A stretch of 64,000 nt of DNA. It comes from Orlajensenia sp001423545. GTDB taxonomy: Bacteria; Actinomycetota; Actinomycetes; Actinomycetales; Microbacteriaceae. Where the stretch lies: positions 992,001 through 1,056,000 of the forward strand of contig LMOK01000001.1 in assembly GCA_001423545.1 (NCBI GenBank). The letters are read 5' to 3'. Below, in pieces: positions 53,580 through 62,720 of this stretch. The translations under genes and the position numbers were made by a program. The first letter of the stretch is position 1. Each line of letters starts with the position of its first letter. Below the pieces are notes generated by a model. The model was not told the origin of the DNA and made no database searches. It was given only the letters and a program-made list of their open reading frames with translations.

Positions 53580-54029
53580 ATGACCGCCGAAATCGAGCCC
53601 GACTGCACGATCGACTCCTCCGTCCGGATCATGGGCGAGGGAGTCCGTGTCGGATCCCGCTCGAAGATCCTCCGCGGCGGTGAGATCCTCGGCCCCGTCG
53701 TCATCGGGGCCGACGTGTTCATCAACCGGGATGCATACCTCCGTCCGGGCACGACCATCGGCGACAGGGTGAACCTCGGGCCCTTCGTGCGCCTGATCAC
53801 CGACACCCACGAGATCGGACAGGCGATTCGTCGGGCCGGGAAGGTACGCCACGACCCGATCTCCATCGGCGACGGCACCTGGATCGGTGCGAGCGCCACC
53901 GTCATCGGCGGCGTGACCATAGGTTCGGGAGTCATCATCGCCGCCGGGTCGGTCGTGACGACCGACATCCCCGACAACGTGATCGCCGGAGGAGTCCCGG
54001 CGCGGGTGATCCGCACGCTCGAGCCGTAG
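53580..54029 (+). CDS. Hexapeptide-repeat acyltransferase (LbH, serine-acetyltransferase-like)
   Basis: A 149-residue left-handed beta-helix acetyltransferase. Repeats of the [LIV]-G-x4 type run throughout (IGADVFINRDAYLRPGTTIG, ISIGDGTWIGASATVIGGVTIG and IGSGVIIAAGSVVTTDIPD), and the closing AGGVPARVIR is the standard C-terminus of sugar O-acetyltransferases such as WbbJ. TDTHEIG holds the catalytic His region. It is complete although short. It would act in the cytoplasm on a nucleotide sugar or lipid-linked intermediate. Divergent from the acyltransferase at 51321. Confidence 0.88.
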   Translation: MTAEIEPDCTIDSSVRIMGEGVRVGSRSKILRGGEILGPVVIGADVFINRDAYLRPGTTIGDRVNLGPFVRLITDTHEIGQAIRRAGKVRHDPISIGDGTWIGASATVIGGVTIGSGVIIAAGSVVTTDIPDNVIAGGVPARVIRTLEP

Positions 54030-54158
54030 CGGTCGCGGGTGCGGCCGGGCTGAAGGTCCACCGAACGGGCCGCGCGGGGACGAACAGCCGCGCTGGCGGA
54101 ATCCCGTATCCTTGCACAGGTTCAATGCGCGACCGCGCGGGGCAGGAGAGGATCCTCG

Positions 54159-55997
54159 GTGATCGACACGGACACGTCCGCTGATGTGGAGCGCGACATC
54201 TCACCACGCCGGTCTGCACGCCCTCGGCAGATCGGGACCCTGGTGTTCGCCGCCGTGGGTGCGGCCGTCCTCAGCCTCCTGTACGGCCTCACGCCCCTGG
54301 CCATCCGCTCGTCCGTCATCTTCTACATCGCGACCGGCCGGATCGACTGCGGCGTCAGCTCGCTTCGTGATGCCGCGCGATCGTACTGCGACCTCGTGGG
54401 CGGCCCGCTCGGCGGCCTGTTCGCCACCAACCTGCCGATCATCCAGCCGGCGGTACTGATCTCGCGACTGACAGGGATGCCCCCTGAGTGGAGCTACGCG
54501 CTCATGTCCTGGGTGGTTCTCGCTGCCGGTCTCTACGGCGGATACAGATTCCTCCGGTTGGTGGCCGTGCGCTCCTGGCTCGCGATGGCCGGTTCCCTCG
54601 CCTACGCCGCGTCGCTGAACGTGTTCGGCGTCCTGGGATTCGGCGGCATGCTGTTCGGGGCCGTGCTGCTTCCGAGCCTCGCGTTCATCGTCCTGAGCAC
54701 ACTCCGACGACTCCGCCGGGCCGGCGCCCTGAGAAAGCTGGGTTGGCTCGCCGGCTGGACCGCACTCGCCACCGCGATGCTGTTCGCCGACGGCTACACG
54801 GCGATCATGGGCAGCGCCCTCGCCGCCGTTCTCGTGCTCAGCTCGGGATGGGGCCGGTGGCGATCCGGTGCGTCGTGGCTCGGCCTGGCGGCGCTGGCCG
54901 GAATCACGGCGGTCTCCTACCTCCTCTACAAGGCGATCATCCCGAACGCCGGAAGCTGGGGCGTCGACGACCTGGACAAGTTCCGCGCCTTCGGCCTCGA
55001 CCTCAGCACACTCTTCGTCCCGAGCGACGCCGTGTGGTGGGCGGAACTGCTCGGGATCGGTCGGGACTCGTCGACGCTGTGGGGAGACGGCTCGAACTCG
55101 CAGTACAACTACCTCGGCATCGTGATGGTGGGCCTCGCGATCGTCGGCGTCATCATGCACGCACGGGGCGCACGACGAACCGTCATCGCCCTGACCGTCG
55201 TCGGCCTCGCCGCTCTCGCCGTCGCCGTGGGCCCGACGTTGAAGATCGCCGCGCTCTACGATCCATCACTCTCCGATGCGGCGACGAGCATGCCTGCGGG
55301 GTCGGGCGTGGTAGACCTGCCGACATCCTGGCTGTTCACCCACGTTCCGGGCGTGGAGTACATGCGGGCCATCTACCGCTGGGTCCTCCTCCTCCGTCTC
55401 GCGGTCGTCGTACTCGCCGTGGTCGGTGTCGAGGCTCTGCTCCGCAGGCGCAAGCGGGTCCTCGCCATCACCCTCGGCGTGATCGCTGTCGTCGAGGTCG
55501 CGTTCAACCCGGTCGCAGCCGTGCAGACCAATCTCGGGAACGCCCAGGAGATGAGCCAGTTCAACCGCGACGTCGTGGATCCGATGTCCGAGGCCTTCGG
55601 CCCGGACGACCGGGTCGTGTTCGTGAGCGGAACCCCGAAGGCGAACGACTACCTGTCCGTCTACCTCGCTCCGAAGCTCGACATCCACACCTGGAACATC
55701 GGTAACGACAAGGCACTGCGGCGCGCCCGTGCCGCCTGGCCGTCCCGCATCGACCAGCTGATCGCCAGACAGCCGCAGGGCGACAAGCTCAAGGACCTCA
55801 CGGCGAGTGTCCTGGAGGACGGCACCGTCACGAAGGTCGTCGTCCTCGACTTCGACCTGCGGGAGAACGCGAAGGCCTGGCCGCCGAACGACCGGACCCA
55901 GGAGCGCGGCGAGGCGATCGCCGACACCCTCGAGGCCGACGATCGGTTCACGGTGGACCGGCACGAGTACTTCGACGTCGTCACCCTCGCCGAGTGA
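54159..55997 (+). CDS. Large multi-pass membrane protein, GT-C-like
   Basis: A 612-residue membrane protein with about 10-11 helices between residues 25 and 440, then a C-terminal extracytoplasmic domain of some 170 residues. An early extracytoplasmic loop with RIDCGVSSLRDAARSYCD has acidic residues where GT-C enzymes place their catalytic Asp, and two cysteines. Layout and length resemble YfhO-type and other polyprenyl-phosphate-sugar-dependent transferases, but no motif proves activity. The GTG at 54159 has AGGAGAGGA in front. It starts 129 bp after the hexapeptide acetyltransferase on the same strand. Confidence 0.72.
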   Translation: MIDTDTSADVERDISPRRSARPRQIGTLVFAAVGAAVLSLLYGLTPLAIRSSVIFYIATGRIDCGVSSLRDAARSYCDLVGGPLGGLFATNLPIIQPAVLISRLTGMPPEWSYALMSWVVLAAGLYGGYRFLRLVAVRSWLAMAGSLAYAASLNVFGVLGFGGMLFGAVLLPSLAFIVLSTLRRLRRAGALRKLGWLAGWTALATAMLFADGYTAIMGSALAAVLVLSSGWGRWRSGASWLGLAALAGITAVSYLLYKAIIPNAGSWGVDDLDKFRAFGLDLSTLFVPSDAVWWAELLGIGRDSSTLWGDGSNSQYNYLGIVMVGLAIVGVIMHARGARRTVIALTVVGLAALAVAVGPTLKIAALYDPSLSDAATSMPAGSGVVDLPTSWLFTHVPGVEYMRAIYRWVLLLRLAVVVLAVVGVEALLRRRKRVLAITLGVIAVVEVAFNPVAAVQTNLGNAQEMSQFNRDVVDPMSEAFGPDDRVVFVSGTPKANDYLSVYLAPKLDIHTWNIGNDKALRRARAAWPSRIDQLIARQPQGDKLKDLTASVLEDGTVTKVVVLDFDLRENAKAWPPNDRTQERGEAIADTLEADDRFTVDRHEYFDVVTLAE

Positions 55998-56083
55998 TCA
56001 GCCGGACCCCTTAGGCTGGGTGATCGACTCTGGCACCACCCGGTTCGCCATCACTTCCCATCCCGAACTCCGGAGGCCACAGC

Positions 56084-57172
56084 ATGCTGAAACGCGTGAA
56101 GCAGATCGTCTACACGCTTCTGGCGATCACCTGGATCCGGAAGACGTACGAGTTCGCCAACACCGTCGTCCTCGAGACGTTCGGCTCGAGCCGCATCCTC
56201 ACGCATTTCCTGTACTTCGTCGCCTTCCTGACGTTCAACCGCGAGCAGGCCGCCGTGTTGCGCGGCCGCAGGGACTACTACCGCAACAAGCGCCGTCGCG
56301 ATCGCGTCACTCGCGTCGAACTCCGCAGGAACGTTCACCGCATCGAGAAGGCGCTCCTCATGCGCCCTCGACGCTCGGTGTTCGCCACCGACTACATCGG
56401 CGAGACCATCGAGTTCTACGCGACGGCCCACGCGCAGTGCAGCACCGACCCTGAGGGAATGGATGCCGAGGAGGTCGCGTGGGCACATGATGTGCTCGCC
56501 GCCTACTTCGCTGCGATCGAGGCACCCAACGCGGCCGTCGACTCCGCCCGGTCACGATTCTCCACCCTCGGCCTCCCCTCGACGGGCGAGCGCCGACCGT
56601 ACGCGCGCAGCTCGAGCCCCGTGTCCGAGGTGTCGTACGACGACCTCCTCACCCTGTCGCACCAGCGTCGATCGGTTCGCTGGTTCGAGCAGAAGGCCGT
56701 CCCCCGCGACCTCATCGACAAGGCCTTCATGGTGGCGCGTCAGGCTCCGACGGCCTGCAATCGCATGCCGTACGAGTTCCGCGTCTTCGACGACCCGGCG
56801 ATGGTGCGCACCGTCGCCTCGCTCCCCTTCGGCGCAGCGGGCTACTCGGAGAACATCCCGACGATCATCGTTGTCGTCGGCAAGCTCGACTCCTACTTCA
56901 GCCCGCGCGACCGGCACGCCATCTACGTCGACGCCGCACTCGCGTCCATGTCGTTCATGTTCGCCCTCGAGACACTCGGACTGAGTTCGAGCGTGATCAA
57001 CTGGCCCGACTTCGAGCCGCTCGAGGCGAAGATGCAGAAGACCCTCAAGCTCGGCCTCTCCGACAGGGTGGTCATGCTCATCGCCATCGGCTACGCCGAT
57101 CCCGATGGGATCGTGGCGTACTCGAACAAGAAGGAACTCGACACCTTCCGTTCGTACAACTCAGCAACCTGA
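56084..57172 (+). CDS. Nitroreductase-family protein with N-terminal extension, in the polysaccharide locus
   Basis: A 362-residue FMN-dependent nitroreductase-family protein. The nitroreductase domain occupies about 190-355, with the flavin-binding RRSVRWFEQKAVPRDLIDKA, the middle ARQAPTACNRMPYEFRVFDD and a C-terminal VMLIAIGYADPDG. The first 185 residues are unusual: a basic, partly hydrophobic stretch (VKQIVYTLLAITWIRKTYEF, then ILTHFLYFVAFLTFN), a charged RRRDRVTRVELRRNVHRIEK region and a helical segment. The start has no overlap with the previous gene, but its stop forms TGATG with the flippase-like gene. Its substrate is unknown; redox change of a sugar or lipid carrier is possible. Confidence 0.78.
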   Translation: MLKRVKQIVYTLLAITWIRKTYEFANTVVLETFGSSRILTHFLYFVAFLTFNREQAAVLRGRRDYYRNKRRRDRVTRVELRRNVHRIEKALLMRPRRSVFATDYIGETIEFYATAHAQCSTDPEGMDAEEVAWAHDVLAAYFAAIEAPNAAVDSARSRFSTLGLPSTGERRPYARSSSPVSEVSYDDLLTLSHQRRSVRWFEQKAVPRDLIDKAFMVARQAPTACNRMPYEFRVFDDPAMVRTVASLPFGAAGYSENIPTIIVVVGKLDSYFSPRDRHAIYVDAALASMSFMFALETLGLSSSVINWPDFEPLEAKMQKTLKLGLSDRVVMLIAIGYADPDGIVAYSNKKELDTFRSYNSAT

Positions 57173-58137
57173 TGGCCCGCTGGTCACCCCGTACGCGTCG
57201 CGCCATCCGCTGGACCGCGTCGATCGTCGTCATCGGCGTCGTCACGGTCCTGTTCGGCAAGGCGCTGGCGGCGAACTGGGATCAGGTCGCTGCCCTCGAC
57301 ATCCACTTCAACGGCTGGACGGCCGCGGCCATCCTGATCTTCGCCGCCGCCGTCCCTCTGTCGGGCGTGCTCTGGTGGCAGATGCTCCGGATGCTGACGA
57401 CCCAGCCGGTGCGCCTCATCGACGTGATCGCTGTGCAGTGCCTGTCGTGGATCCTCAAGTACATCCCGGGCCAGGTCGGCTCCGTCGCCAACAAGCTCGT
57501 CTGGGCCGGCCAGCGCGGCATCGACCGGTCGCTGGTCGCGATCACCTTCGTGTACGAGAACGCGTTCCTGCAGATCGCATCGATCGTTCCGGCGACGGCG
57601 ATCCTGCTCGTGTCGCTCGGTTCCGGCATCTTCGTCGAGAACGCCGGCTACCTCCTGCTGCCTCTGCTGGTGCTGATCCCGTTCGCCGTCATCGCGAACC
57701 CGAAGTGGTTCCACTGGCTGGCCTCGCAACTGGTCCGCCGCACCCTGAAGCGCGAGGTGCGGCCCGAGTACTTCCTCAGCTCCCGCCAGGGCGTGCTGCT
57801 GCAGCTCGAGTTCTTCGTCCCCCGGGCCCTCAACGGCATCGGATTCCTCTTCACCGCCGCATCCGTCTTCGAGGTTCCGCCCGAGACGTGGCTGCCGCTG
57901 GCCGCAGCGTACGTACTCGGCGGCGCGATCGGCATCCTGGCGTTCTTCGTCCCGTCAGGACTCGGAGTCCGCGAGGCCGTGATCGTGCTGATCGCCTCCC
58001 AGTACATGCCCACCTCCGACGCGATCGTGCTGGCCGTGCTCAGCCGACTGCTCGCCACGGCCGCCGACGTCCTCGTCGCCGGCCTCTACGGACTCCTCAG
58101 ACTCATCGACCGCAAGAAAGGCTCCACCGCCCCATGA
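57172..58137 (+). CDS. LPG-synthase-TM/UPF0104-type flippase-like membrane protein
   Basis: A 321-residue membrane protein with about eight helices, of the lysylphosphatidylglycerol-synthase transmembrane (UPF0104) family. RLIDVIAVQCLSWILKYIPGQVGSVANKL carries the conserved KYIPG-type motif, and FFVPSGLGVREAVIVLI the conserved PSGLGVRE. Members lie in polysaccharide loci and are thought to move or modify lipid-linked precursors. No soluble aminoacyl-transfer domain is attached, so it is not MprF itself. It overlaps the nitroreductase stop (TGATG) and the following start (ATGA), so three genes are translationally coupled. Confidence 0.87.
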   Translation: MARWSPRTRRAIRWTASIVVIGVVTVLFGKALAANWDQVAALDIHFNGWTAAAILIFAAAVPLSGVLWWQMLRMLTTQPVRLIDVIAVQCLSWILKYIPGQVGSVANKLVWAGQRGIDRSLVAITFVYENAFLQIASIVPATAILLVSLGSGIFVENAGYLLLPLLVLIPFAVIANPKWFHWLASQLVRRTLKREVRPEYFLSSRQGVLLQLEFFVPRALNGIGFLFTAASVFEVPPETWLPLAAAYVLGGAIGILAFFVPSGLGVREAVIVLIASQYMPTSDAIVLAVLSRLLATAADVLVAGLYGLLRLIDRKKGSTAP

Positions 58138-59360
58138 CCTCCATCGTCATCATCGGCTCCGCCCTCTCGGGCAACAAGGGCGCCGCCGCCATGCTCGAGA
58201 GTGCGATCGAGACCCTCGGGTCGCGGCTGCCCGACGCGAAGTTCACCCTCCTCAGCATGTACCCGGAGCGTGACGCTGCCCTCAACACCTATCCCAACCT
58301 CGAGATCATCCCGGCGGACCCGGTGCAGCTCGGCGTGGCCATCAACTCGCTGGCGCTGCTGCACCGCATCCTGCCTCCCCTGCGTCGCACCATCCGCAAG
58401 CGATCGCGAGCAGTCGACGCCCTCGTGAACGCCGACGTCCTGCTCGACCAGGGCGGCATCACGTTCACCGACGGCCGTGAGAAGTTCCTGCTGTACAACG
58501 TCGCATCGATCCTCCCGGCACTGAACACGAAGACCCCGGTCTTCAAGTGCGCGCAGGCCGTCGGCCCGTTCCGGAACCCTGTCAATCGGTGGGCTGCGAA
58601 GACCTTCCTCCCCAAGGCGCACACTGTCGTCACCCGCGGCGCCATCACCCAGCGCTTCGCCGACGAGTTGGGCCTCACCAACACCTTCGCCGGTGCCGAC
58701 TACGCCTTCTCCCTCGAGCTCACAGGGGGAGAGCAGGCGGCCCTCGAGCCGCGCGTCGACCTGCAATCCCTCGACGGCGAGCGCCGGCTGGTCGGGCTGT
58801 CTCCGAGCGTCGTGATGGAGAAGAAGATCGCCGCGAAGGGCGGAGACTACGTCGGCATGATGGTCGGCTTCGCACAGCGCCTCATCGCCGCCGGGTACGA
58901 CGTCCTCCTCCTCCCTCACAGCGCTCGTGCCAACACGGAGAAGACGCACAACAACGACCTCCCGCTGTGCCGCACCATCGCCGACCGGGTCGGCGACGAC
59001 ACGCACCTGCACTTCATCGCCGACGAGCTCACCTCTCAGGAGCTGCGGTATCTGATCGGCCTGTGCGCCTTCTTCGTCACCAGCCGGTTCCACGCGATGA
59101 TCTCGAGCCTCTCGATGGGTGTTCCCACCCTCGTGATCGGATGGAGCCACAAGTACGAGGAAGTCCTCGAGATGTTCGAGCTCCAGGAGTGGGCATTCGG
59201 CAGCGACAAGGCGACCGACGCCTACGTGTGGGAGCGCTTCGAAGCCCTGGTCGCGGCCGAACCCGATGTTCGCGCGAAGCTCGGGGCGCACCTCGGAGAG
59301 GTCAAGGCACGCTCACTCAAGCAGGCGGACCTCATCGCGGAGCTCGTGCGGAGCGCCTAG
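58134..59360 (+). CDS. Polysaccharide pyruvyltransferase (WcaK/CsaB-like)
   Basis: A 408-residue enzyme that adds a pyruvyl ketal to a sugar using phosphoenolpyruvate. MTSIVIIGSALSGNKGAAAMLES has the N-terminal Gly-rich motif; further segments are LLDQGGITFTDGREKFLLYN, KCAQAVGPFRNP, VVTRGAITQRF, AGADYAFSL and LCAFFVTSRFHAMISSLSMGVPTLVIGWSHK. The last segment is the family signature. The start is coupled to the flippase-like gene by ATGA. Together with the fused pyruvyltransferase at 47459 it gives the locus two enzymes of this type. Pyruvylated secondary cell-wall glycans anchor SLH proteins in some Gram-positives. Confidence 0.92.
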   Translation: MTSIVIIGSALSGNKGAAAMLESAIETLGSRLPDAKFTLLSMYPERDAALNTYPNLEIIPADPVQLGVAINSLALLHRILPPLRRTIRKRSRAVDALVNADVLLDQGGITFTDGREKFLLYNVASILPALNTKTPVFKCAQAVGPFRNPVNRWAAKTFLPKAHTVVTRGAITQRFADELGLTNTFAGADYAFSLELTGGEQAALEPRVDLQSLDGERRLVGLSPSVVMEKKIAAKGGDYVGMMVGFAQRLIAAGYDVLLLPHSARANTEKTHNNDLPLCRTIADRVGDDTHLHFIADELTSQELRYLIGLCAFFVTSRFHAMISSLSMGVPTLVIGWSHKYEEVLEMFELQEWAFGSDKATDAYVWERFEALVAAEPDVRAKLGAHLGEVKARSLKQADLIAELVRSA

Positions 59361-59375
59361 CGGGGCTGGTCCGCG

Positions 59376-60359
59376 TCAGTTGCCGTTCGACGGAAGCTGG
59401 GCGCGGATCTCCGCTGCCGACTGGCCGTACTGCAGCCGCTTGGTGCGCTCGATGGTGTCTTCGAGCAGGATGCGGTTGATCCGCATCAGGTCGGCGAGCA
59501 GGCCGAGCGCGAAGCTCAGCAGGCCTCCCACGAGAAGGGCTGCACCCAGGATGAGCGACTGGATGTGGTCGCCCGCGGCACCGGTGACCCACAGAACCAG
59601 GTACCGCACGAACGGGACGAGGGACACCACGGTGAGTGCAGCACCCAGGGTGATGAAGAAGGCCAGCGGCCGGAACATCAGATAGCTGCGGATGATGGCG
59701 CGAGACGATTCGGCGATGTGCTGCCACATCGAACTGAAGAGCCGCGACTCGCGAGTCTTCGCGTTCGTCGTGATCGGCACCGTCGCCAGGCGCAGACGCT
59801 TGTGGCCCGCCTGGATGATCGTCTCCATGCAGTAACTGAAGCTCGTGACGACGTTCAGCCGCATCAGGGACTCGCGCGAGTACGCCCGGAATCCGCTGGC
59901 CGCGTCGGGGATGTCCGTGCCGGCCGCCTTGTTGACCACCCAGCTGCCGACACGCTGCAGCATCCGCTTGAGCGGAGAGAAGTGCGCGATGGTGGCCGTC
60001 TGGCGGTCGCCGACGACGATGTCGGCCTCCCCGCGCTGGATCGGGGCGATCAGGTCGCCGATGAGTTCGGACGGGTACTGGTTGTCGCCGTCGGTGTTCA
60101 CCACGATGTCGGCGCCCTGACCGAGCGCATAGTTCACACCGTCGGCGAAGGCCCTGGCCAGGCCCATGTTCCGCGTGTGCCGCACGAAGTGCACGACACC
60201 GTGCTCCTTCGCGACCTCCACCGTGCGGTCGCTCGATCCGTCGTCGATGACGAGGATGTGGATCTCGTCGACGCCGTCGATGGCGGTCGGGATCGACTCG
60301 AGCACGGCGGGAAGCGTTTCTTCTTCGTTGAGGCACGGAATCTGAACGAAGATCTTCAT
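59376..60359 (-). CDS. GT2 polyprenyl-phosphate glycosyltransferase (DPM1/GtrB-like)
   Basis: A 327-residue membrane-bound transferase that moves a sugar from a nucleotide donor to polyprenyl phosphate. The GT-A domain has FVQIPCLNEEETLPAVLESI, VIDDGSSDRTVEVAKEHG and NTDGDNQYPSELI (the DxD in TDGD). DAASGFRAYSRESL is typical of the DPM1/GtrB group. Two membrane helices (about 230-255 and 270-295) end the protein. The ATG at 60359 was chosen because the family starts at the first strand. Its lipid-linked sugar would feed the GT-C-like protein at 54159. Confidence 0.9.
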   Translation of the reverse strand: MKIFVQIPCLNEEETLPAVLESIPTAIDGVDEIHILVIDDGSSDRTVEVAKEHGVVHFVRHTRNMGLARAFADGVNYALGQGADIVVNTDGDNQYPSELIGDLIAPIQRGEADIVVGDRQTATIAHFSPLKRMLQRVGSWVVNKAAGTDIPDAASGFRAYSRESLMRLNVVTSFSYCMETIIQAGHKRLRLATVPITTNAKTRESRLFSSMWQHIAESSRAIIRSYLMFRPLAFFITLGAALTVVSLVPFVRYLVLWVTGAAGDHIQSLILGAALLVGGLLSFALGLLADLMRINRILLEDTIERTKRLQYGQSAAEIRAQLPSNGN

Positions 60360-60558
60360 GGAACACTCTCTGTGAAACGGCACACGGCAGGCCCGAGCGT
60401 ACAGCATCCGTGCGAGGTCACGAGACTCCCCCTGATCGGCCTCACCCGGCTGAACCTCATCATGGCGCGGCACCGCGCCCTCGTCGATAGGGGATAATTC
60501 TCACGCGGTCCCCGACTGCCGCCGCCCGCCGCAGAGAAAGACCGCCGTCCCACCTCCG
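60360..60558. other. Intergenic region between divergent GT2 and acyltransferase genes
   Basis: A 199-bp region that should hold promoters for both sides. A GATAAT at about 60493-60498 on the plus strand resembles a -10 element, but no matching -35 stands 16-18 bp before it. No hairpin or operator-like repeat is obvious. One GCATCCG motif lies at 60404-60410. Confidence 0.35.
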
Positions 60559-62628
60559 ATGAGTTCCACCATCATCCGCGCCGCCGACCACCCGTCGCCC
60601 GCGTCCCCGACGAGTCGGCTCAGGACCGACATTCAGGGCCTCCGGGCCTTCGCGGTCGTCGTCGTGATCCTGGACCACCTCTTCCACTGGCCGTCAGGTG
60701 GCTTCGTCGGCGTCGATGTCTTCTTCGTGATCTCCGGGTACCTGATCACGTCGCACATCCTGCGCGAACTCGACCGCACGGGCCGACTGTCCCTCTCGGA
60801 CTTCTATCGCCGGCGCGTGCGCAGGATCGCCCCGGCAGCCACCCTCGTCATCGTCGTGACGGTCGCGGTCTCGGCCCTCCTCCTCCCCCGAAGTCGCGCG
60901 CTCTCGATCGCGGTCGACGGAGTGTGGGCCTTCTTCTTCGGCGCCAACTGGCGCGCGATGCTCGTCGGAACCGACTACTTCCAGCTCGGTCAGTTGCCGT
61001 CACCGCTGCAGCACTACTGGTCTCTCTCCGTCGAAGAGCAGTTCTACTTCGTCTGGCCGCTTCTTACGATGCTCGTCTTCACCGTCGTGCTGCGTCGGGC
61101 CGGCTCCACGCGATCCGCTCGTGGAGCGACCATCGCCGTGTTCTCGGGCGTGGCCGCGATCTCGTTCATCTGGGCACTGATCGAGACGACCACCACTCCC
61201 ACGGCGGCCTACTTCTCGACAGTGTCGCGGGCGTGGGAACTCGGTGTCGGTGCGATCCTCGCGGCCGTCTCGATGCGCGCCTGGCGCATTCCCTTCGCGA
61301 CGCGGATGACGCTGGCGTGGCTCGGCACAGCAGGGCTCGTCGTGAGCGTGTTCTGGATCGACGCCGCGTCGCCGTTCCCGGCGCCCTCGGCGGCCCTTCC
61401 CGTTCTCGCAACGGCTGCCGTCATCGCTGCCGGCATCGGTGAGAGGACGCGCGGGTACGACAGGGCGCTCTGGCCGCTCACGAATCGGGTCAGCGTCTAC
61501 CTGGGCTCGATCTCGTACTCGCTCTACCTGTGGCACTTCCCCGTGATCATCCTCCTCGCCTCCTTAGTGCCCATCGACTCACGGCGCTACTACGTGCTGG
61601 CGATCGCGATCATGGCGGCCACCTCAGTGCTGTCGTACCACCTGGTGGAACAACCCGTGCGGAGGTCGTCGTGGCTGACGCCGAGGACATCGGACCGGGC
61701 CTCGACGGTGCGGTCCCGGTCGCCGCGGGTCGTAGTCATCGCGGCGTGCACGGCACTGCTGGTCGTCCTCGGGCTCGGCGCCGCCCGTCTGGCGACCCCC
61801 GAGCCGACGCAACCGATCGTGTCTGCCTCGTCTCCCTGCTTCGGAGCGGATGCCGCGCCCGGCGCCGGCGGGTCGTGCCCACCATCCGACCCCCTGCGGA
61901 TCGACCAGGTGACACCGACGTTGGACGGCCTCTCCGACGACACACGGGGAGGCTACGCGTGCTGGAGGCCCAAGGGCGGAGAACTCAGGACCTGCACGTA
62001 CGGATCGACGTCACCAGATGCCATGCACGTCGCACTCGTGGGCGACAGCCACGCCGCAGCCATGCTCCCGGCCTTCCTCGACCGAGCGGATGCCCTCGGG
62101 TGGAGCCTCGACACCTACCTCGGCTTCGGATGCCAGTGGCGGGATCAGCCGGCGGGTAGCGGCTGCGACAGGGTGGCCGATCAGGTCCAGCAGCGGCTGG
62201 TCGATGGTGGCTATGACGTCGTCATCACGACAGCGGCCCGGTGGGCCATCGCCGACGCCAGCCCTCGATCGTTCAGCGATCGGTGGAACGCCGTGTCGGC
62301 ATCCGGAGCACAGGTGGTCGTCGTGAACGCGGTCCCGACGGTCCCGGAGTCGACGTTCGCCTGCCTCTCCCGTCTCGGCGTCGATCTCAACGACTGCTCC
62401 ACGTCATTAGCCGATGCCGGCGACCCGGTCGACGCTCTGGTCGCCGCCGCGGAGCGGTCGAACGCCGCTGTCGTCGACATGACGGACTTCTACTGCACGG
62501 ACACGGGCTGTCCCGCCGTGATCGGCGACGTCATCCTGTATCGAGACACGGCGGGCCATATCTCGGGCACCTACATGAGATCGATGGCTCCCTATCTCAT
62601 CGAACGGATCGAGAAGGCGATCGGCTGA
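60559..62628 (+). CDS. OafA-type O-acyltransferase with SGNH domain
   Basis: A 689-residue membrane acyltransferase, third of its kind in the window. RTDIQGLRAFAVVVVILDH carries the key Arg and His, GFVGVDVFFVISGYLI the early signature, and LQHYWSLSVEEQFYFVWP the conserved lumenal loop. About ten helices are followed by an extracytoplasmic SGNH domain with GDSHAAAMLP. The terminal motif reads RDTAGHISGTY, so the final Asp and His are separated by three residues rather than two as in the other copies. It directly precedes the IspD-like/SDR fusion on the same strand. It probably O-acylates the locus product. Confidence 0.92.
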   Translation: MSSTIIRAADHPSPASPTSRLRTDIQGLRAFAVVVVILDHLFHWPSGGFVGVDVFFVISGYLITSHILRELDRTGRLSLSDFYRRRVRRIAPAATLVIVVTVAVSALLLPRSRALSIAVDGVWAFFFGANWRAMLVGTDYFQLGQLPSPLQHYWSLSVEEQFYFVWPLLTMLVFTVVLRRAGSTRSARGATIAVFSGVAAISFIWALIETTTTPTAAYFSTVSRAWELGVGAILAAVSMRAWRIPFATRMTLAWLGTAGLVVSVFWIDAASPFPAPSAALPVLATAAVIAAGIGERTRGYDRALWPLTNRVSVYLGSISYSLYLWHFPVIILLASLVPIDSRRYYVLAIAIMAATSVLSYHLVEQPVRRSSWLTPRTSDRASTVRSRSPRVVVIAACTALLVVLGLGAARLATPEPTQPIVSASSPCFGADAAPGAGGSCPPSDPLRIDQVTPTLDGLSDDTRGGYACWRPKGGELRTCTYGSTSPDAMHVALVGDSHAAAMLPAFLDRADALGWSLDTYLGFGCQWRDQPAGSGCDRVADQVQQRLVDGGYDVVITTAARWAIADASPRSFSDRWNAVSASGAQVVVVNAVPTVPESTFACLSRLGVDLNDCSTSLADAGDPVDALVAAAERSNAAVVDMTDFYCTDTGCPAVIGDVILYRDTAGHISGTYMRSMAPYLIERIEKAIG

Positions 62629-62720
62629 GTGATTCGCGACCGGGAGTCCGCCTGTTCGGGCGGAGGCCGCCGATTCCGACGCGGCCCCGTGCACGGCGAG
62701 AAGGTACTATCTGATTCGAC

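Noticed and set aside
54098..54122. GGAAT-N17-GTT upstream of the GT-C-like gene, resembling a second SigR promoter
   Set aside because: The spacer is one base short of the consensus and polysaccharide genes are not expected SigR targets; a chance match is likely.
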